From Chrysomallon squamiferum (taxonomy: Eukaryota > Mollusca > Gastropoda > Neomphalida > Peltospiridae): a stretch of DNA of 64,000 bases. Made by a program: the position numbers and the translations under genes. Where the stretch lies: positions 41,838,974-41,902,973 of the forward strand of contig CM022670.1 of NCBI GenBank assembly GCA_012295275.1. The letters run 5' to 3'. Shown one piece after another: positions 41,376 to 53,774 of the stretch. Numbering within the stretch: the first letter of the stretch is position 1; each line of letters opens with the position of its first letter. The notes below the pieces were generated by a model. The model saw only the letters and a program-made list of their open reading frames with translations. It did no database searches and was not told the origin of the DNA.

Positions 41376-41754
41376 CAGACAGCCTTGTTTTCAATTTACT
41401 GTGAAGAAATCCAGTTCAAGTCTAATAAGGATAATTTATTTTCTTAAAAATATTCTGTTTTTAATGTTGTGATCACATTTTTTATTTTATGATGATCATG
41501 ATTGTATGTTTATTAGCAAGTCTGTTCTGTTGTGGTTGAGACATTAAATTTTATTAATTCATTATGCTAAAAATATCCTCATATTGTTCAATACATAATC
41601 ATGATTGAGTTAAAAAGAAAAAAGAAAAAATCAGTTTATATTTTAGTGTTCTGAATTTATTCACTTTTTGTTCATGTATGCTGATTTTCAGTATGTACTA
41701 GTTTTCAACTGTTTTTATTAGAGTTAATAATAGTGAAAAAAATAATTACTGTGA

Positions 41755-41760
41755 AATAAA
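41755..41760 (+). terminator. Polyadenylation signal AATAAA of the RRM-like gene
   Basis: AATAAA 380 nt past the stop, with an earlier ATTAAA at 41543-41548. Either could be used. Confidence 0.4.
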
Positions 41761-41914
41761 ATTTTATTTATACAATTATGCCTTAAAAAAGGGAAATAAA
41801 TTAAATGAAAGCATTTGTTTTTGTCTCTTTTCTGTCAAAACTATAGTTGTGTTTAAGATACTGAAAGTCATATTTTATTTGTAGACTACAGTTAAATCAG
41901 TTTAAAAAACAATT

Positions 41915-42045
41915 TAATGCATCTGTCTGACACCCAATAGCCAATCTGTTTTCATGCTGGGAGGCTATTAAACATTCATTCATTCATTCATTAGTTGAAA
42001 AACAGTTTTAAGTTAATATTCATTCATTCATTCATTCATTTAAAA
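41915..42045 (+). mobile_element. SINE 3'-end remnant with CATT tail
   Basis: The sequence CTGACACCCAATAGCC, then TTTTCATGCTGGGAGG, then TATTAAACATTCATTCATTC resembles the 3' end of SINEs I know from mollusc genomes, where the end reads TTTTCGTGCTGGGG...TTAAACATTCATTCATT. The tRNA-like head was not found, so this is a truncated, decayed copy. A second CATT run follows at 42020-42039. Confidence 0.6.
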
Positions 42046-43649
42046 ACAGTTTTTAAGACTGCAGTTGGAACCCATAATCTTTTTAAAAAAACGAACAAAA
42101 GGAAAACAGAAATAAAAATGAAATAAAATAAAATAAATAAATACAAAAATAAATAAGAAATAAAAATAAATCTGTTCTGTTATAAATAAAATATTTCTTT
42201 TTGGAACGAATGCATTCACAATTAAAGTGCTACTCTTCTAACATTCTGATCTGCTGTCAAAGTTTTGCTCTTGAGTATATTTTGATTAATAAATACTAAC
42301 AATAATAAACAAAATATAAACATGAACAACATGATGAAATCTTTAAAATTTATTGAATAATAAAAATATCTGGAAAGTGTTGCTCCATCTAAATATTCTC
42401 TTTTTACATAAAAATGTACAAACATTTAAACAAATTGTATATAAAATGTTTACAAAATAAAATATTGTTATCTAGTAATACTTGAACACAATTTAAGTTA
42501 ATGATTAAATTATTTAATCTAGCAGCTACTCCAAACAGGAAAAAAGTAGAAAAAAATTAAATTATTATTTTAATATTAAAGCAGTTAAAAAAAATACAAG
42601 AAAAATACAAGAAAAAAAAAAAAAAATCCAATGAACAAAAAAATAAAGTAAATAAAACTTGAAAATTTTAAATTAACTGAAAAGAATATACAACATTTTT
42701 AGTGGTCAAATTAGGAAAAGGAAACATTTAAGATTTGTATTCATTGTTACATGTATACTTAATAAAGACTAGATTTGAGGTTTGTGTAAAGAACAAAGTA
42801 GACACTATTACTGAGGTATGTGTAAAGAACAAAGTATACAATATTATTGAATCCATGCATCCACATAATGATTGATTTACTTAATAATGATGTAGATATT
42901 AAAAGTACATGATGTATAAGAAACTGAGTATTTTTAACTTGTTAAAATAAATTATGTAATTGTGTTTACTGTTTATTGTTGGCAGTGAAACATGAGCAGA
43001 TTTCTCTTTTCAGCACAGAGTCAAAAAAAATAAAATAAATAACAAAAATAAAAATAAAATAATCAGTGGCCAGAAAGCATTTCAGTGTATAGAACAAAGC
43101 AGGGGTAAAAAAAAGTTATAATATGTGTGTGACCTACTAAATTTTCTAACACACTGGTCATTACTGAAGACTAGGTCAAGGTCCTATTTAAATCAATAGT
43201 TATGTACAATACAGAAATCAGAATTACTGGAGGTACACATTCAAACTCAACCACATATACACCGCCAGTGCAAATCATTGTGACATCATGCAGTGCCATT
43301 GCAACAGGATACAATTATAACATAAACTTGACTAATTTTCAAATGAAGTTTTACAAAAAAGATTTAAATTTGAAACTGGAAAGACAGACTAATGTCTTCT
43401 CTGAATACAAACACAATCCTGATTAAAAAAATAACTAGGAAAAATAAACATTTCTTAAAAATAATTTACAAAGATCACAATTCGAATTTTTTAACAAAAT
43501 ATTTCTTTTTCACCTGCATTCTTTAATTAACACATTAAAAAAAAAAGATTTAACACAGCACAGCTTTCTCTTCACTGTCATGAAGTAAAATTTATATAAA
43601 TATTTAAATTGAAATCAACCTTTTACATTGGATTTTATAATTTAATGCA
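42046..43649. other. Convergent intergenic region, no gene seen
   Basis: AT-rich spacer between the 3' ends of the RRM-like gene (plus) and the cysteine proteinase gene (minus). Only AAAT and A-rich simple repeats are seen. A 74-codon ORF at 43202-43426 has no recognisable domain. Confidence 0.55.
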
Positions 43650-43655
43650 TTTATT
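43650..43655 (-). terminator. Polyadenylation signal AATAAA of the cysteine proteinase
   Basis: AATAAA on the minus strand about 112 nt downstream of the stop codon. Confidence 0.5.
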
Positions 43656-43766
43656 AAAAATTACATCAGTGTATTTAAATATATATATATTATTAACCAT
43701 TCATTTGTTTCACATTATCAGCTGTAAATTATCTCTCAATGAACTCTGACCCTCTAATTTGCATAT

Positions 43767-46176
43767 TTACTTAATTTTTACAAATGTTGGACTGGTTGCC
43801 ACTCCGCAGATGTTGTCTTTTTGAGCTATGAGTACGTAGCCGTCGTTTCCCCAGTATGTAGACCATGAGTTCTTGATGAGCCAGTACGCTTGACCATTGA
43901 GCACCCCATACCCAACCAGCAGCACAGAGTGGTCCAGGTCATCAGGCTTGTTACCTGTAATAATACGTTTAATAATCAAATCAGCTAGTGTGTTACCTGT
44001 AAACAAATAATCAAATCAGCTAGTATGTTACCTGTAAACAAATAATCAAATCAGCTAGTATGTTACCTGTAAACAAATAATCAAATCAGCTAGTATGTTA
44101 CCTGTAAACAAAGTTTAATAATCAAATCAGCTAGTGTGTTACCTGTAAACAAAGTTTAATAATCAAATCAGCTAGTATGTTACCTGTAAACAAATAATCA
44201 AATCAGCTAGTGTGTTACCTGTAAACAGTATGTACAGGTGTTAATAAATTTAAAAGTTTAATAATCAAATCAGCTAGTGTGTTACCTGTAAACAAATAAT
44301 CAAATCAGCTAGTGTGTTACCTGTAAACAGTATGTACAGGTGTTAATAAATTTAAAAGTTTAATAATCAAATCAGCTAGTGTGTTACCTGTAAACAGTAT
44401 GTACAGGTGTTAATAAATTTAAAAGTTTAATAATCAAATCAGCTAGTGTGTTACCTGTAAACAAATAATCAAATCAGCTAGTGTGTTACCTGTAAACAGT
44501 ATGTACAGGTGTTAATAAAAAAAGTTTAATAATCAAATCAGCTAGTGTGTTACCTGTAAACAAACAGGTGTTAATAAATTTAAAAGTTTAATAATCAAAT
44601 CAGCTAGTGTGTTACCTGTAAACAGTATGTACAGGTGTTAATAAATTTAAAAGTTTAATAATCAAATCAGCTAGTGTGTTACCTGTAAACAAATAATCAA
44701 ATCAGCTAGTGTGTTACCTGTAAACAGTATGTACAGGTGTTAATAAATTTAAAAGTTTAATAATCAAATCAGCTAACCTGTAAACAGTATGTACAGGTGT
44801 TAATAAATTTAAAAGTTTAATAATCAAATCAGCTAGTGTGTTACCTGTAAACAGTATGTACAGGTGTTAATAAATTTAAAAGTTTAATAATCAAATCAGC
44901 TAGTGTGTTACCTGTAAACAGTATGTACAGGTGTTAATAAATTTAAAAGTTTAATAATCAAATCAGCTAGTGTGTTACCTGTAAACAGTATGTACAGGTG
45001 TTAATAAATTTAAAAGTTTAATAATCAAATCAGCTAGTGTGTTACCTGTAAACAGTATGTACAGGTGTTAATAAATTTAAAAGTTTAATAATCAAATCAG
45101 CTAGTGTGTTACCTGTAAACAAATAATCAAATCAGCTAGTGTGTTACCTGTAAACAGTATGTACAGGTGTTAATAAATTTAAAAGTTTAATAATCAAATT
45201 ATTAACTGGAGTGCTTGTATAAACATGGACTCATTTGTATCAGTCTACAGAAGAAACTTTAGATTTTTAGCTGTTTTTTGTCTCATATTATTATTGTTTT
45301 ATTCTGTCGATACTTTTCACACACGATCATCTTTTCATAGCCTACATCATACTGAGTTGTTAGTTATCAGGTTATCTAGACTGCTATAACAACAAATGTA
45401 TAGAGTTTGACATTAAACTCAGTTACTGCAAAAATAAAAGATTTCACTCACCACATGTTGGATCGTAGAAAACTCCATTAGCATAGAAAGAAAGTGATTT
45501 GAGAGCAGCATCAATGCTCACAGAAATTGGACCTTCATTGGCCAGTGCAAGCTTCAGATCTTGAGGTGAGTCTGGAGTCACATTGACATAGCCACTGAGA
45601 CTGACCACTGGCTTGACACTGTCCGAGTGACAACGACCATCCTGTCAAATTTAAAAACACTCATGCTGACTTTTGTACGATGTGAGAAACAGAAAACAGA
45701 AGGCAAGAAACTTGTAATATTTGAACACTAAATATTTAAAGACTCAGTCTGTAATGGAAGTTTTTAAACATCAACCTGGACAGTGCGTGTGCAGTTTTGT
45801 GATTTGTACAAAACAGATCTAACAGCTTGCTGTTACAAGAAGAAAACAACAGACCTGTGCCAGATACTGTCCATACTGATCTTCTGTCGTTATTCCTCCA
45901 GATTTCATTATCCACATGTAGGAGCGGAAGTCTTCCCCACCATCACACCCATTGTTCCCCTCCCCCCACGAACAATCCATCAACTCCTGCTGGGAAAGTC
46001 GTACAAGATTTCCTGTCTGTCAGAACATTCAAATAATTTATATAAGTCTTGCATGCAAACAACAACAAAAACACAACCCACAACAACAACAACAACAACA
46101 ACAACAATACACACAACAACAACACAAACAACACACACCCCATAACAACAACACACACAACCCACAACAACAACAC

Positions 46177-46215
<39 letters not shown>

Positions 46216-49200
46216 CCACCACCAACAAACAACTAACAACTAAATAAAAGAAACCAATCAACTAACAAAGAACACTGAGAAAGAGTGAGGAAGCTGGGAT
46301 GTGTGAAGAGAAAGAGGAGGAAGGGAGGAGTTGTTGTAGAGATGTTAATAAAGACACCTTCAGGAAGTAGGCTCCCTCGATTGTCCCAGTTGTTCCAAAA
46401 CTCCAACATGAACCACACACAGCCTGGTCCTTCACAGGAGTCACAGCACCTACAACATCGACAATAACATAATTACACCTACAACATCGACAATAACATA
46501 ATTACACCTACAACATAGACAATAACATAATTACACCTACAACATAGACAATAACATAATTACACCTACAACATAGACAATAACATAATTACACCTACAA
46601 CATCGACAATAACATAATTACACCTACAACATAGACAATAACATAATTACACCTACCAACATAGACAATAACATAATTACACCTACAACATAGACAATAA
46701 CATAATTACACCTACAACATAGACAATAACATAATTACACCTACAAGATAGACAATAACATAATTACACCTACAACATAAACAATAATGTAATTACACCA
46801 ACAACATAAACAACATAATTACACCTACAACATAAACATAATTACACCTACAACATAAACATAATTACACCTACAACACAAACTATAACAATTACACCTA
46901 CAACATAAACAATAACATAACACGACAAACAATAACATAATTATACCTACAACATAAACAATAACAATTACATCTAAAGCCTATCATTATAAACACTAGA
47001 AAGTATTAAAAGTTGACAGACACTAGAAAGTATTAAAAGTTGACAAACACTAGAAAGTATTAGAAGTTGACAAACACTAGAAAGTATTAGAAGTTGACAA
47101 ACACTAGAAAGTATTAGAAGTTGACAGACTCACCGTACAGTCTCCAGTCGATCTGGTCGGGTAGACTTGCAAGGCTGTACTTGGACCTGTTGAAGGGGAG
47201 ACCACCATGGTTAGGCGTGTACCTGTAACCTCTCATCAACTTCAACTCACCCTCACTGAGGTCAGCAAGGTGATTGACAGCCAGGGTGAAGGTCAAGCCA
47301 GCTCGATTCTTTGAGTTAATGTATCTGTCAGAAAATAAATTGGAAATGTTATTATTGTAGATTATTTTATTTTTTATTATGTGGTTTGAATAATATACTG
47401 TGGTAAGATTATTATTTTATTATCATAAAGGAATAATTAGTGTTTGTTGAATGTTGTTCAACCTGCATGTGAAAATAATTATAATCAAACATCCAATATT
47501 ACATACAAGAGTAGATAAATTGGCCTTGCCCTGACTTTGGTTTTACTGAGTGGAAAGTCAACAGGACTGCTTAAAATGTTTATCCATACACTGAAATGTA
47601 TTATTAATATTTGTATATTTAACAGCTACCTGACATTTTGTCTGAAAGTCTGTTTGCGAAGTTCATGTTCTTTGTGAGATGAATACACTTTTTTGTGAAG
47701 TTTTTTGAAGTTTTCAAATGTTTCGTGTACGTGGTCATCGTAGTTGTTGATGTATTCATGCATTGGGTTCATCAGTACTCGCTGACTCTTGTCACCCGGA
47801 CCGGGAAATCCAGAGCAAGTCATGTCTGAAATAAATACCAGTTTACTGCAAGTTACACATTCATTCATTGCTTATGTTATAACAGTATATTTTGTGCTTC
47901 AGTCCCAGTCTGTGAACCTGTATGTTGTATGATATACAGCTGTAAGCATGCAATGAGTGATAATCGTGAAACAAAGGCACTCTGCGGTTTCAAAGACAAT
48001 TAAAAACTAATTTTCTGAAGTAAACAGTGTTTTTAAATATAAAACTTACTTTTGGGCACATTAAACTGACTTTCTGGGATGAATGGGTTCTTGCTGAAAG
48101 TGTTGTAGTCGAGGATGTACTTGTCAAAGTGAGATCCCAGCAGCGAGTCGTAACCCATCATCATGTACCTGACCGGCCTCTGTGATGCTACCTCAACCCA
48201 CATCGTGTACGTGCTCGTCTTCCTCCCCTCAACATCAACATACACCCACTTCTCACACTGAACTCCCAACACCGGCTCCACTCCAACTTTCTAAACATGT
48301 AAATATATAAACATTTAAATATATAACAATATAAATATATAAATATAAATAAATAAATAAACAACCATGTACTAACACATCTCATATGAAATACTCTATC
48401 TATAAATAAATATCTACTCTTATCTTTTTTACTCATAGATAATACAGTATTATAGATAATATACATTATTATAATATTACAGATAATGCACAGTATTATC
48501 TCTGACAAAACCCAAAGACCAGTCATGTACCTGACATCGACAAACTGACTGTACATACATATGTCTGTGTTGTGTCCATGTATGTACTTATACGTACTTT
48601 AAACTTGGCTAGATTGGGCAAAACACTCTGTATTGTCACAGTGGCAGTCTCTGTTCCATTAACTACAAAGCATGAGTCTTTGTTTTTCACAGTGTATGTT
48701 GTCATTGGTGCTAGTTTGTATGTCTGTCCAAATGGTTTTATGTCCCCTCTCTGAATCGAAACCACCATACCTAGTGAGAATTTAATAACAAAATCAAGTA
48801 TTTAACTAAAACAATGAGAAAGGTATAAACTAGTGAGAATTTAATAATAAAATCAAGTATTTAACTAAGACAGCAAGAAAGGTATAAACTAGTGAGAATT
48901 TAATAACAAAATCAAGTATTTAACTAAGACAATGAGAAAGGTATAAACTAGTGAGAATTTAATAATAAAATCAAGTATTTAACTAAGACAGCAAGAAAGG
49001 TATAAACTAGTGAGAATTTAATGATAAAATCAAGTATTTAACTAAGACAATGAGAAAGGTATAAACTAGTGAGAATTTAATAACAAAATCAAGTATTTAA
49101 CTAAAACAATGAGAAAGGTATAAACTAGTGAGAATTTAATAACAAAATCAAGTATTTAACTAAAACAATGAGAATGGTATAAACTAGTGAGAATTTAATA

Positions 49201-49845
49201 ACAAAATCAAGTATTTAACTAAAACAATGAGAAAGGTATAAACTAGTGAGAATTTAATGATAAAATCAGGTATTTAACTAAGACAATGAGAATGGTATAA
49301 ACTAGTGAGAATTTAATAATAAATTCAAGTATTTAACTAAAATAATGAGAAAGGTATAAACTAGTGAGAAATTCATATTAAAATCAAGTATTTAACTAAG
49401 ATAATGAGAATGGTATAAACTATTGAAAAATTAATAATAAAGTATTTAACTAAGACAATGACAATGGGTTAATTATAAAACAGTAAAATTAAATTACTAA
49501 TAGCTGCTATAGGAGTGAATGGTATTTGTTTCTGTGATGTTAAATGGAGTTAGTCATCATACAAGTGTGCACTGTTAACGAGTTTCTGGCACAGCTGTTT
49601 ATCACAGAGTAGGAAAACAAGGTTGTTGTGATAAAATCTGCACCAGACTGCTGTCAGTTGACCAGTTTTTCTCAACTGATTTCCTGATCTGTACATTTCA
49701 AGTCAGTTAGATGAACAATGATATTAAAAACATCTCGATTCAAAAATTTAATGCACATGTATGCAGATATCCAATAAAACACACAAACACTCACACACAT
49801 GCATACATTCACACACAACACATATACATACATACATACATAAAT

Positions 49846-49877
<32 letters not shown>

Positions 49878-49966
49878 CCACTTCCACACATGAATTGACA
49901 GACATGCTATATACACATGTAAAATATAAAACGTAGAAACAACACAAACACACTGAAAGATGTTAC

Positions 49967-49997
<31 letters not shown>

Positions 49998-51326
49998 GTG
50001 TGAATTCTAATTTACTTCTGTGTCCTTCAGTCATCAAAAATAATTACTCTGTGTGTGTGTGTGTGTGTAAAAACTGTTTATATGTTTGATTTGCTGTGTT
50101 TCTGATATCAATATTCAACTAAAGAATTTTTATTCTAATAAAAAAGTACTCATATCGATGAGCAGAACAGTTTAGAAGAAATGGTTGTGTAATGGAAATG
50201 TACAAAATGAACACAACCACATACACACCCTTATCAAACATCAATATATCTAGATATTATTATTATTATTATTTTAAAGTTAAAACAGAAACCAGTTATT
50301 TATAGTAGTGAATTTTTCAGCAACTCACCTCCATAGTAGTCAATTCTGCTTCTGTTGTTGCTAGAATCGTAGTATGCAGTGAATGGTTCTTCGATTTCTG
50401 CATATGGAAGTTGTAACAAACCATTTACAGTGTACGACTTGCCAAAGTCAGGAGTGGTCGCACCAAAACAGCCTCCTGCAAAAACATTTAACACTTTTAA
50501 CACTGTCTGGTAATCACAGAATGAAAATGCTTTCATTTTCCTTATTTATTTAGTATTGTTTTTAAATCTTTATAATTTTCTTCTTTTTGTTTTCTTTTAA
50601 AAAAAATGTCTACTTAAAATTATAATTCATTTTTTTTTTTTTCATTTTTACACAACAGAAATACTGAAGATAAAAAGCGAATAATGTATTAATATAATTA
50701 ATTTTTTTATTAACATGTAAAGTTCACTATTATTATTATTATTTAATTCTGGTATACTAATATTTATTTTATAATTGTATTATTATCCTGTACAAAGAAT
50801 AACAATTTATGGTTCCATTTTTATTTAAGATAGTGGAATTTCTTATTATTAATTTTTCTTTATTTTATTTTATTTTGCATAGGGAAATATATATATATAT
50901 AAAAGAAAAAAAAAAAAAAGAAAAGAATAAAAGAAGTTATGAAACTGGTATTTATCAATTCAGAAACGATTTAAAACTGCTACTATAAGTTATACAAAGG
51001 TAGGTAACAGTCCTCATTAAACATTTACAAAAATCTGTTATTTGCTTTAAAAAATAATAAGTTATTTTGTTATTACTATCATCATGATTAACAATTTTGT
51101 TTTTAAAACACTTTTCTATCCAGGAAGAATTATTCAATGTAAGCAAACACTTCCTGCCGAAGTGGCACTAAATGCGATAATGGCAGGATGCAAGATATAT
51201 TAACATTATATCGTTTCACTTAAGTCGAAATTTATGCCGCTTAAGTTCAGTTTTTAATAAGTAGTATTTCAAAAATTTACCTATAAACACGAGGAGCAAA
51301 CACACAGCACACGCTTTCTCAACCAT
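43767..51326 (-). CDS. 26-29-p: 26-29-p-type papain-family cysteine proteinase (C1A)
   Basis: Ten coding exons in phase: 51326-51281, 50475-50329, 48770-48598, 48290-48050, 47825-47630, 47324-47134, 46449-46358, 46016-45855, 45641-45452 and 43954-43767; 541 residues, near the ~549 of Drosophila 26-29-p. A signal peptide ([13 protein letters not shown]) is followed by the ~200-residue N-terminal domain typical of this subfamily, then an I29-type propeptide (~225-295) and a cathepsin L-like C1A domain from ~325 with maturation near LPDQIDWR. Catalytic residues are all present: Gln340, Cys346 (CGSCWS), His488 ([10 protein letters not shown]) and Asn508 (IKNSW). The product should be an active lysosomal or digestive endopeptidase. 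A near-CLEAR E-box sits just upstream of the ATG. The donor after 45855 (GTCTGT) is weak. Introns 2, 6 and 9 hold splice-site-copying arrays. Confidence 0.95.
43955..45200. repeat. 35/66-bp array copying an acceptor (ACAG|GTAA), ~24 sites
   Basis: On the minus strand the acceptor of the last proteinase exon reads ATTACAG|GTAACAAGCC. Upstream are about two dozen units carrying TTTACAG|GTAACACACTAGC, some 35 bp long and some about 66 bp with an extra TGTACATACTG segment. Each unit therefore holds an acceptor abutting a donor-like GTAACA. Confidence 0.95.
46080..46225. repeat. (CAA)n/(CACA)n microsatellite
   Basis: Interrupted CAA and CA repeats in intron 7 of the cysteine proteinase. Gln/Thr, Val and Cys homopolymer ORFs here are artefacts. 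Confidence 0.95.
46450..46970. repeat. 29-bp array copying the acceptor of the catalytic-Cys exon
   Basis: About seventeen 29-bp units. On the minus strand the exon acceptor is ATGTTGTAG|GTGCTG and the units repeat ATGTTGTAG|GTGTAATTATG, copying the AG and the first three exon bases. Units decay towards 46970. Confidence 0.95.
46985..47125. repeat. ~27-bp array at the donor end of the same intron
   Basis: About five units (minus strand GTCAACTTCTAATACTTTCT) begin eight nucleotides after the donor TACG|GTGAGTCT. With the neighbouring 29-bp array they make up almost the whole 684-nt intron. Confidence 0.9.
48771..49440. repeat. 59-bp array copying the intron-2 acceptor of the proteinase
   Basis: About eleven 59-bp units. 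The acceptor on the minus strand is AAATTCTCACTAG|GTATGG, and each unit repeats AAATTCTCACTAG followed by TTTATACC. Confidence 0.95.
49845..50067. repeat. CA/GT microsatellites
   Basis: Two (CA)n runs and one (GT)n run in proteinase intron 2. Confidence 0.85.
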
Positions 51327-51342
51327 CTTGGCCGGGTCTACT

Positions 51343-51352
51343 ATCACGTGAC
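51343..51352 (-). promoter_or_regulatory. CLEAR-like E-box upstream of the cysteine proteinase
   Basis: The minus strand reads GTCACGTGAT, one base from the CLEAR consensus GTCACGTGAC bound by TFEB/MITF factors that control lysosomal genes. It lies 17 nt upstream of the ATG. A lysosomal protease is a fitting target; binding is not shown. Confidence 0.5.
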
Positions 51353-51776
51353 TAATCACGGGGTAGCCGTCACGAGACCAGCGCGAGGCAGTGCCCTGAA
51401 TACCACTGATAGAGCGAAGTGTGTTGATTATTTTGCGTAGACAGTCTAATGTTTATTTAACATGAACGATGAATTATTCATATTTTTTATCATCGTATTT
51501 GCTGATAAAGCTAATCATTGAAATCATTTGAATAGTTTAATACAGTCTGTCTGTATTCCTGAACTGAATAAATAAATAAATAAATAAATAAATAAAGATA
51601 AATAAATAATCATTAACGATATAATACTAATACTGATAATGAAATTTTAAAAGAGGACCGCACTGAAATACACACTAACAAACATAAACACGCACACAAC
51701 ACATTAATTTTGTATAAATAAATTAATTTAGGGGGAAAGGAAAACATTTTCATCGTAAATGGCTTATTTATTTATT

Positions 51777-51827
<51 letters not shown>

Positions 51828-52412
51828 TGTTTCTTCTAGACCTTCAAATTTATATCTGTTTAGCTTTTAACACAGTATAACCAAGAGGTCACGTTACAAC
51901 AAATACTGCTACTGCTGCTGCTGCTGCTGCTACTACTACTACTACTACTACGATTACTACTACTACAATTTCTACCAATTTGTTGCTACTGTTGTTGTGT
52001 TACTGTTATTTCTACCACTGTTTCTGTTGCTACTGTTACTACTACCACTACGATTACTACTACTACTACAATTACTACAGTTGTTGCTACTACAATTTCT
52101 ACCACTGTTGTTGCTATTGTTATTACTATACTGTTACTACTTCTACCAGTAGTTCTGTTACTTCTGCTATTACTATAACTTCTACTACTAATATTAGCTG
52201 TTTTGTTGTTTTTACTGATATATTACTACTTGTACTACTACAAGTATTACTACAAGTACTGCTGCCACTACTGCTACTATTATTTCTACTACTGCTACAA
52301 CTACTACTACAACTTCTGCTGCTGCTACTACTACTATAATACTACTGCTCTTGTTGTTATTATTATTATTTTTGTTGTTATATTGTTTTTGTTGTGTTGT
52401 TATTATTATTTC

Positions 52413-52455
<43 letters not shown>

Positions 52456-53197
52456 TTATTTATTTATTTATTTATTTATTTATTTTCATTCTTCTTGTCC
52501 TTCGTACTGTGGCTGCAGTTTTAAGTCATATTTACACATACGATATCTGCCAGTTTACAGTTTTACGTATGTTACAAAAAGATGACGTGGATAATCACAT
52601 CAAACTTCACAACTTATTTGTCAACAACGACCATGACGACGTTTATTTTTATTATCATCCTAAATAAATAATTATAACATTCCAAAAGACGTTTACCTTT
52701 TTCAGGCAGTAAATATAATGAAAAGTTCATTTTTAATTCATTTTTAACAATAAACTCAAAAGACTGAGTCCTCGCGAGTACTATGAATTATCGATAATTA
52801 TATTTCTAATGAAAATCTTAATTATTTTTTCCACTCCATATCTCGTATTATAAAATTACTATTCTTTTTCTTTGAACTCATGCGCACAGCAGTGTTGCTA
52901 ATGTTACTGTCATTTTATCAAAGCCTGCCTGACTTAATCGGAATTAACATGTTTCATCTTCTTATTATTAAGACTAATAAAAATAATTTTAATAGTGAAA
53001 TGTAATTTTATCAGGAATGTTAGACTGTGTTTTCTGAAGTTTGATTATTTACGTCTGGAGTGTGTGGAATATGTTCAGGTCAGATAATCCTAATTGTTAT
53101 TAGACTGCAAGCATTACAGACGTTTATTTGAAACCATATAGCACCTTAACCCGATTCATTTCAGTTTGAATAGATAAATAACTAAATAATAATAATA

Positions 53198-53251
<54 letters not shown>

Positions 53252-53726
53252 TAATAACAAAATAAAGTAAAAAATAAAACAACAAAGATAGTTTTTGAAA
53301 ACGCCATATATTTACAATATTTACAGTGTATTTATTTGTATTGAAACACACAGATTCTTACTGACTGTATCAGTAAATTAACTTTGTTTTAATGCTTGTT
53401 TTTACCAATAATAACAATAATAAAAAATATTCTTTCTTGTGAATTTCATTTTGAATGGAAGGCAAGAAATAAGACATACATCAATTTACAAAACGATGTG
53501 AATGTTTTTTTTATTTAACATTTTTCTGTTGTATTACGGATATTAAACTTATCTGTAAATGACAGAATAGCTGCTATATATATATATACACAATAAAACA
53601 TGTATACTGAAGTATAGTGAAATATATTAAACATGTATATTAATACTTGCATTTACTTTGATATGTGATTAACATTTAAAAAATCAGATCTAACAGACAC
53701 TTTATGTACATAAATGCTGACTCGCT
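51353..53726. other. Intergenic, trinucleotide-rich, no gene seen
   Basis: Spacer between the proteinase 5' end and the GAREM-like 3' end. It holds (AATA)n near 51567, (ATT)n at 51777-51825, a long interrupted ACT/GTT/ATT tract at 51905-52470 and (AAT)n at 53188-53258. Long Tyr/Leu ORFs here come from the trinucleotide repeats. Confidence 0.6.
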
Positions 53727-53774
53727 GTTTACATAAAGTTTACATAAAGTTTACATAAAGTTTACATAAAGTTA
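53727..53774. repeat. 11-bp array fused to the GAREM-like stop codon
   Basis: Four exact 11-bp units (GTTTACATAAA) end at 53770. On the minus strand the stop context TAACTTTATGT differs at one base from the unit AAACTTTATGT, so the stop codon itself lies in a fifth unit. Confidence 0.85.

Noticed and set aside
51905-52667. Tyr/Leu-rich ORFs of 119 and 154 codons
   Set aside because: Translation of interrupted ACT/ATT trinucleotide repeats; no domain and no splice pattern.
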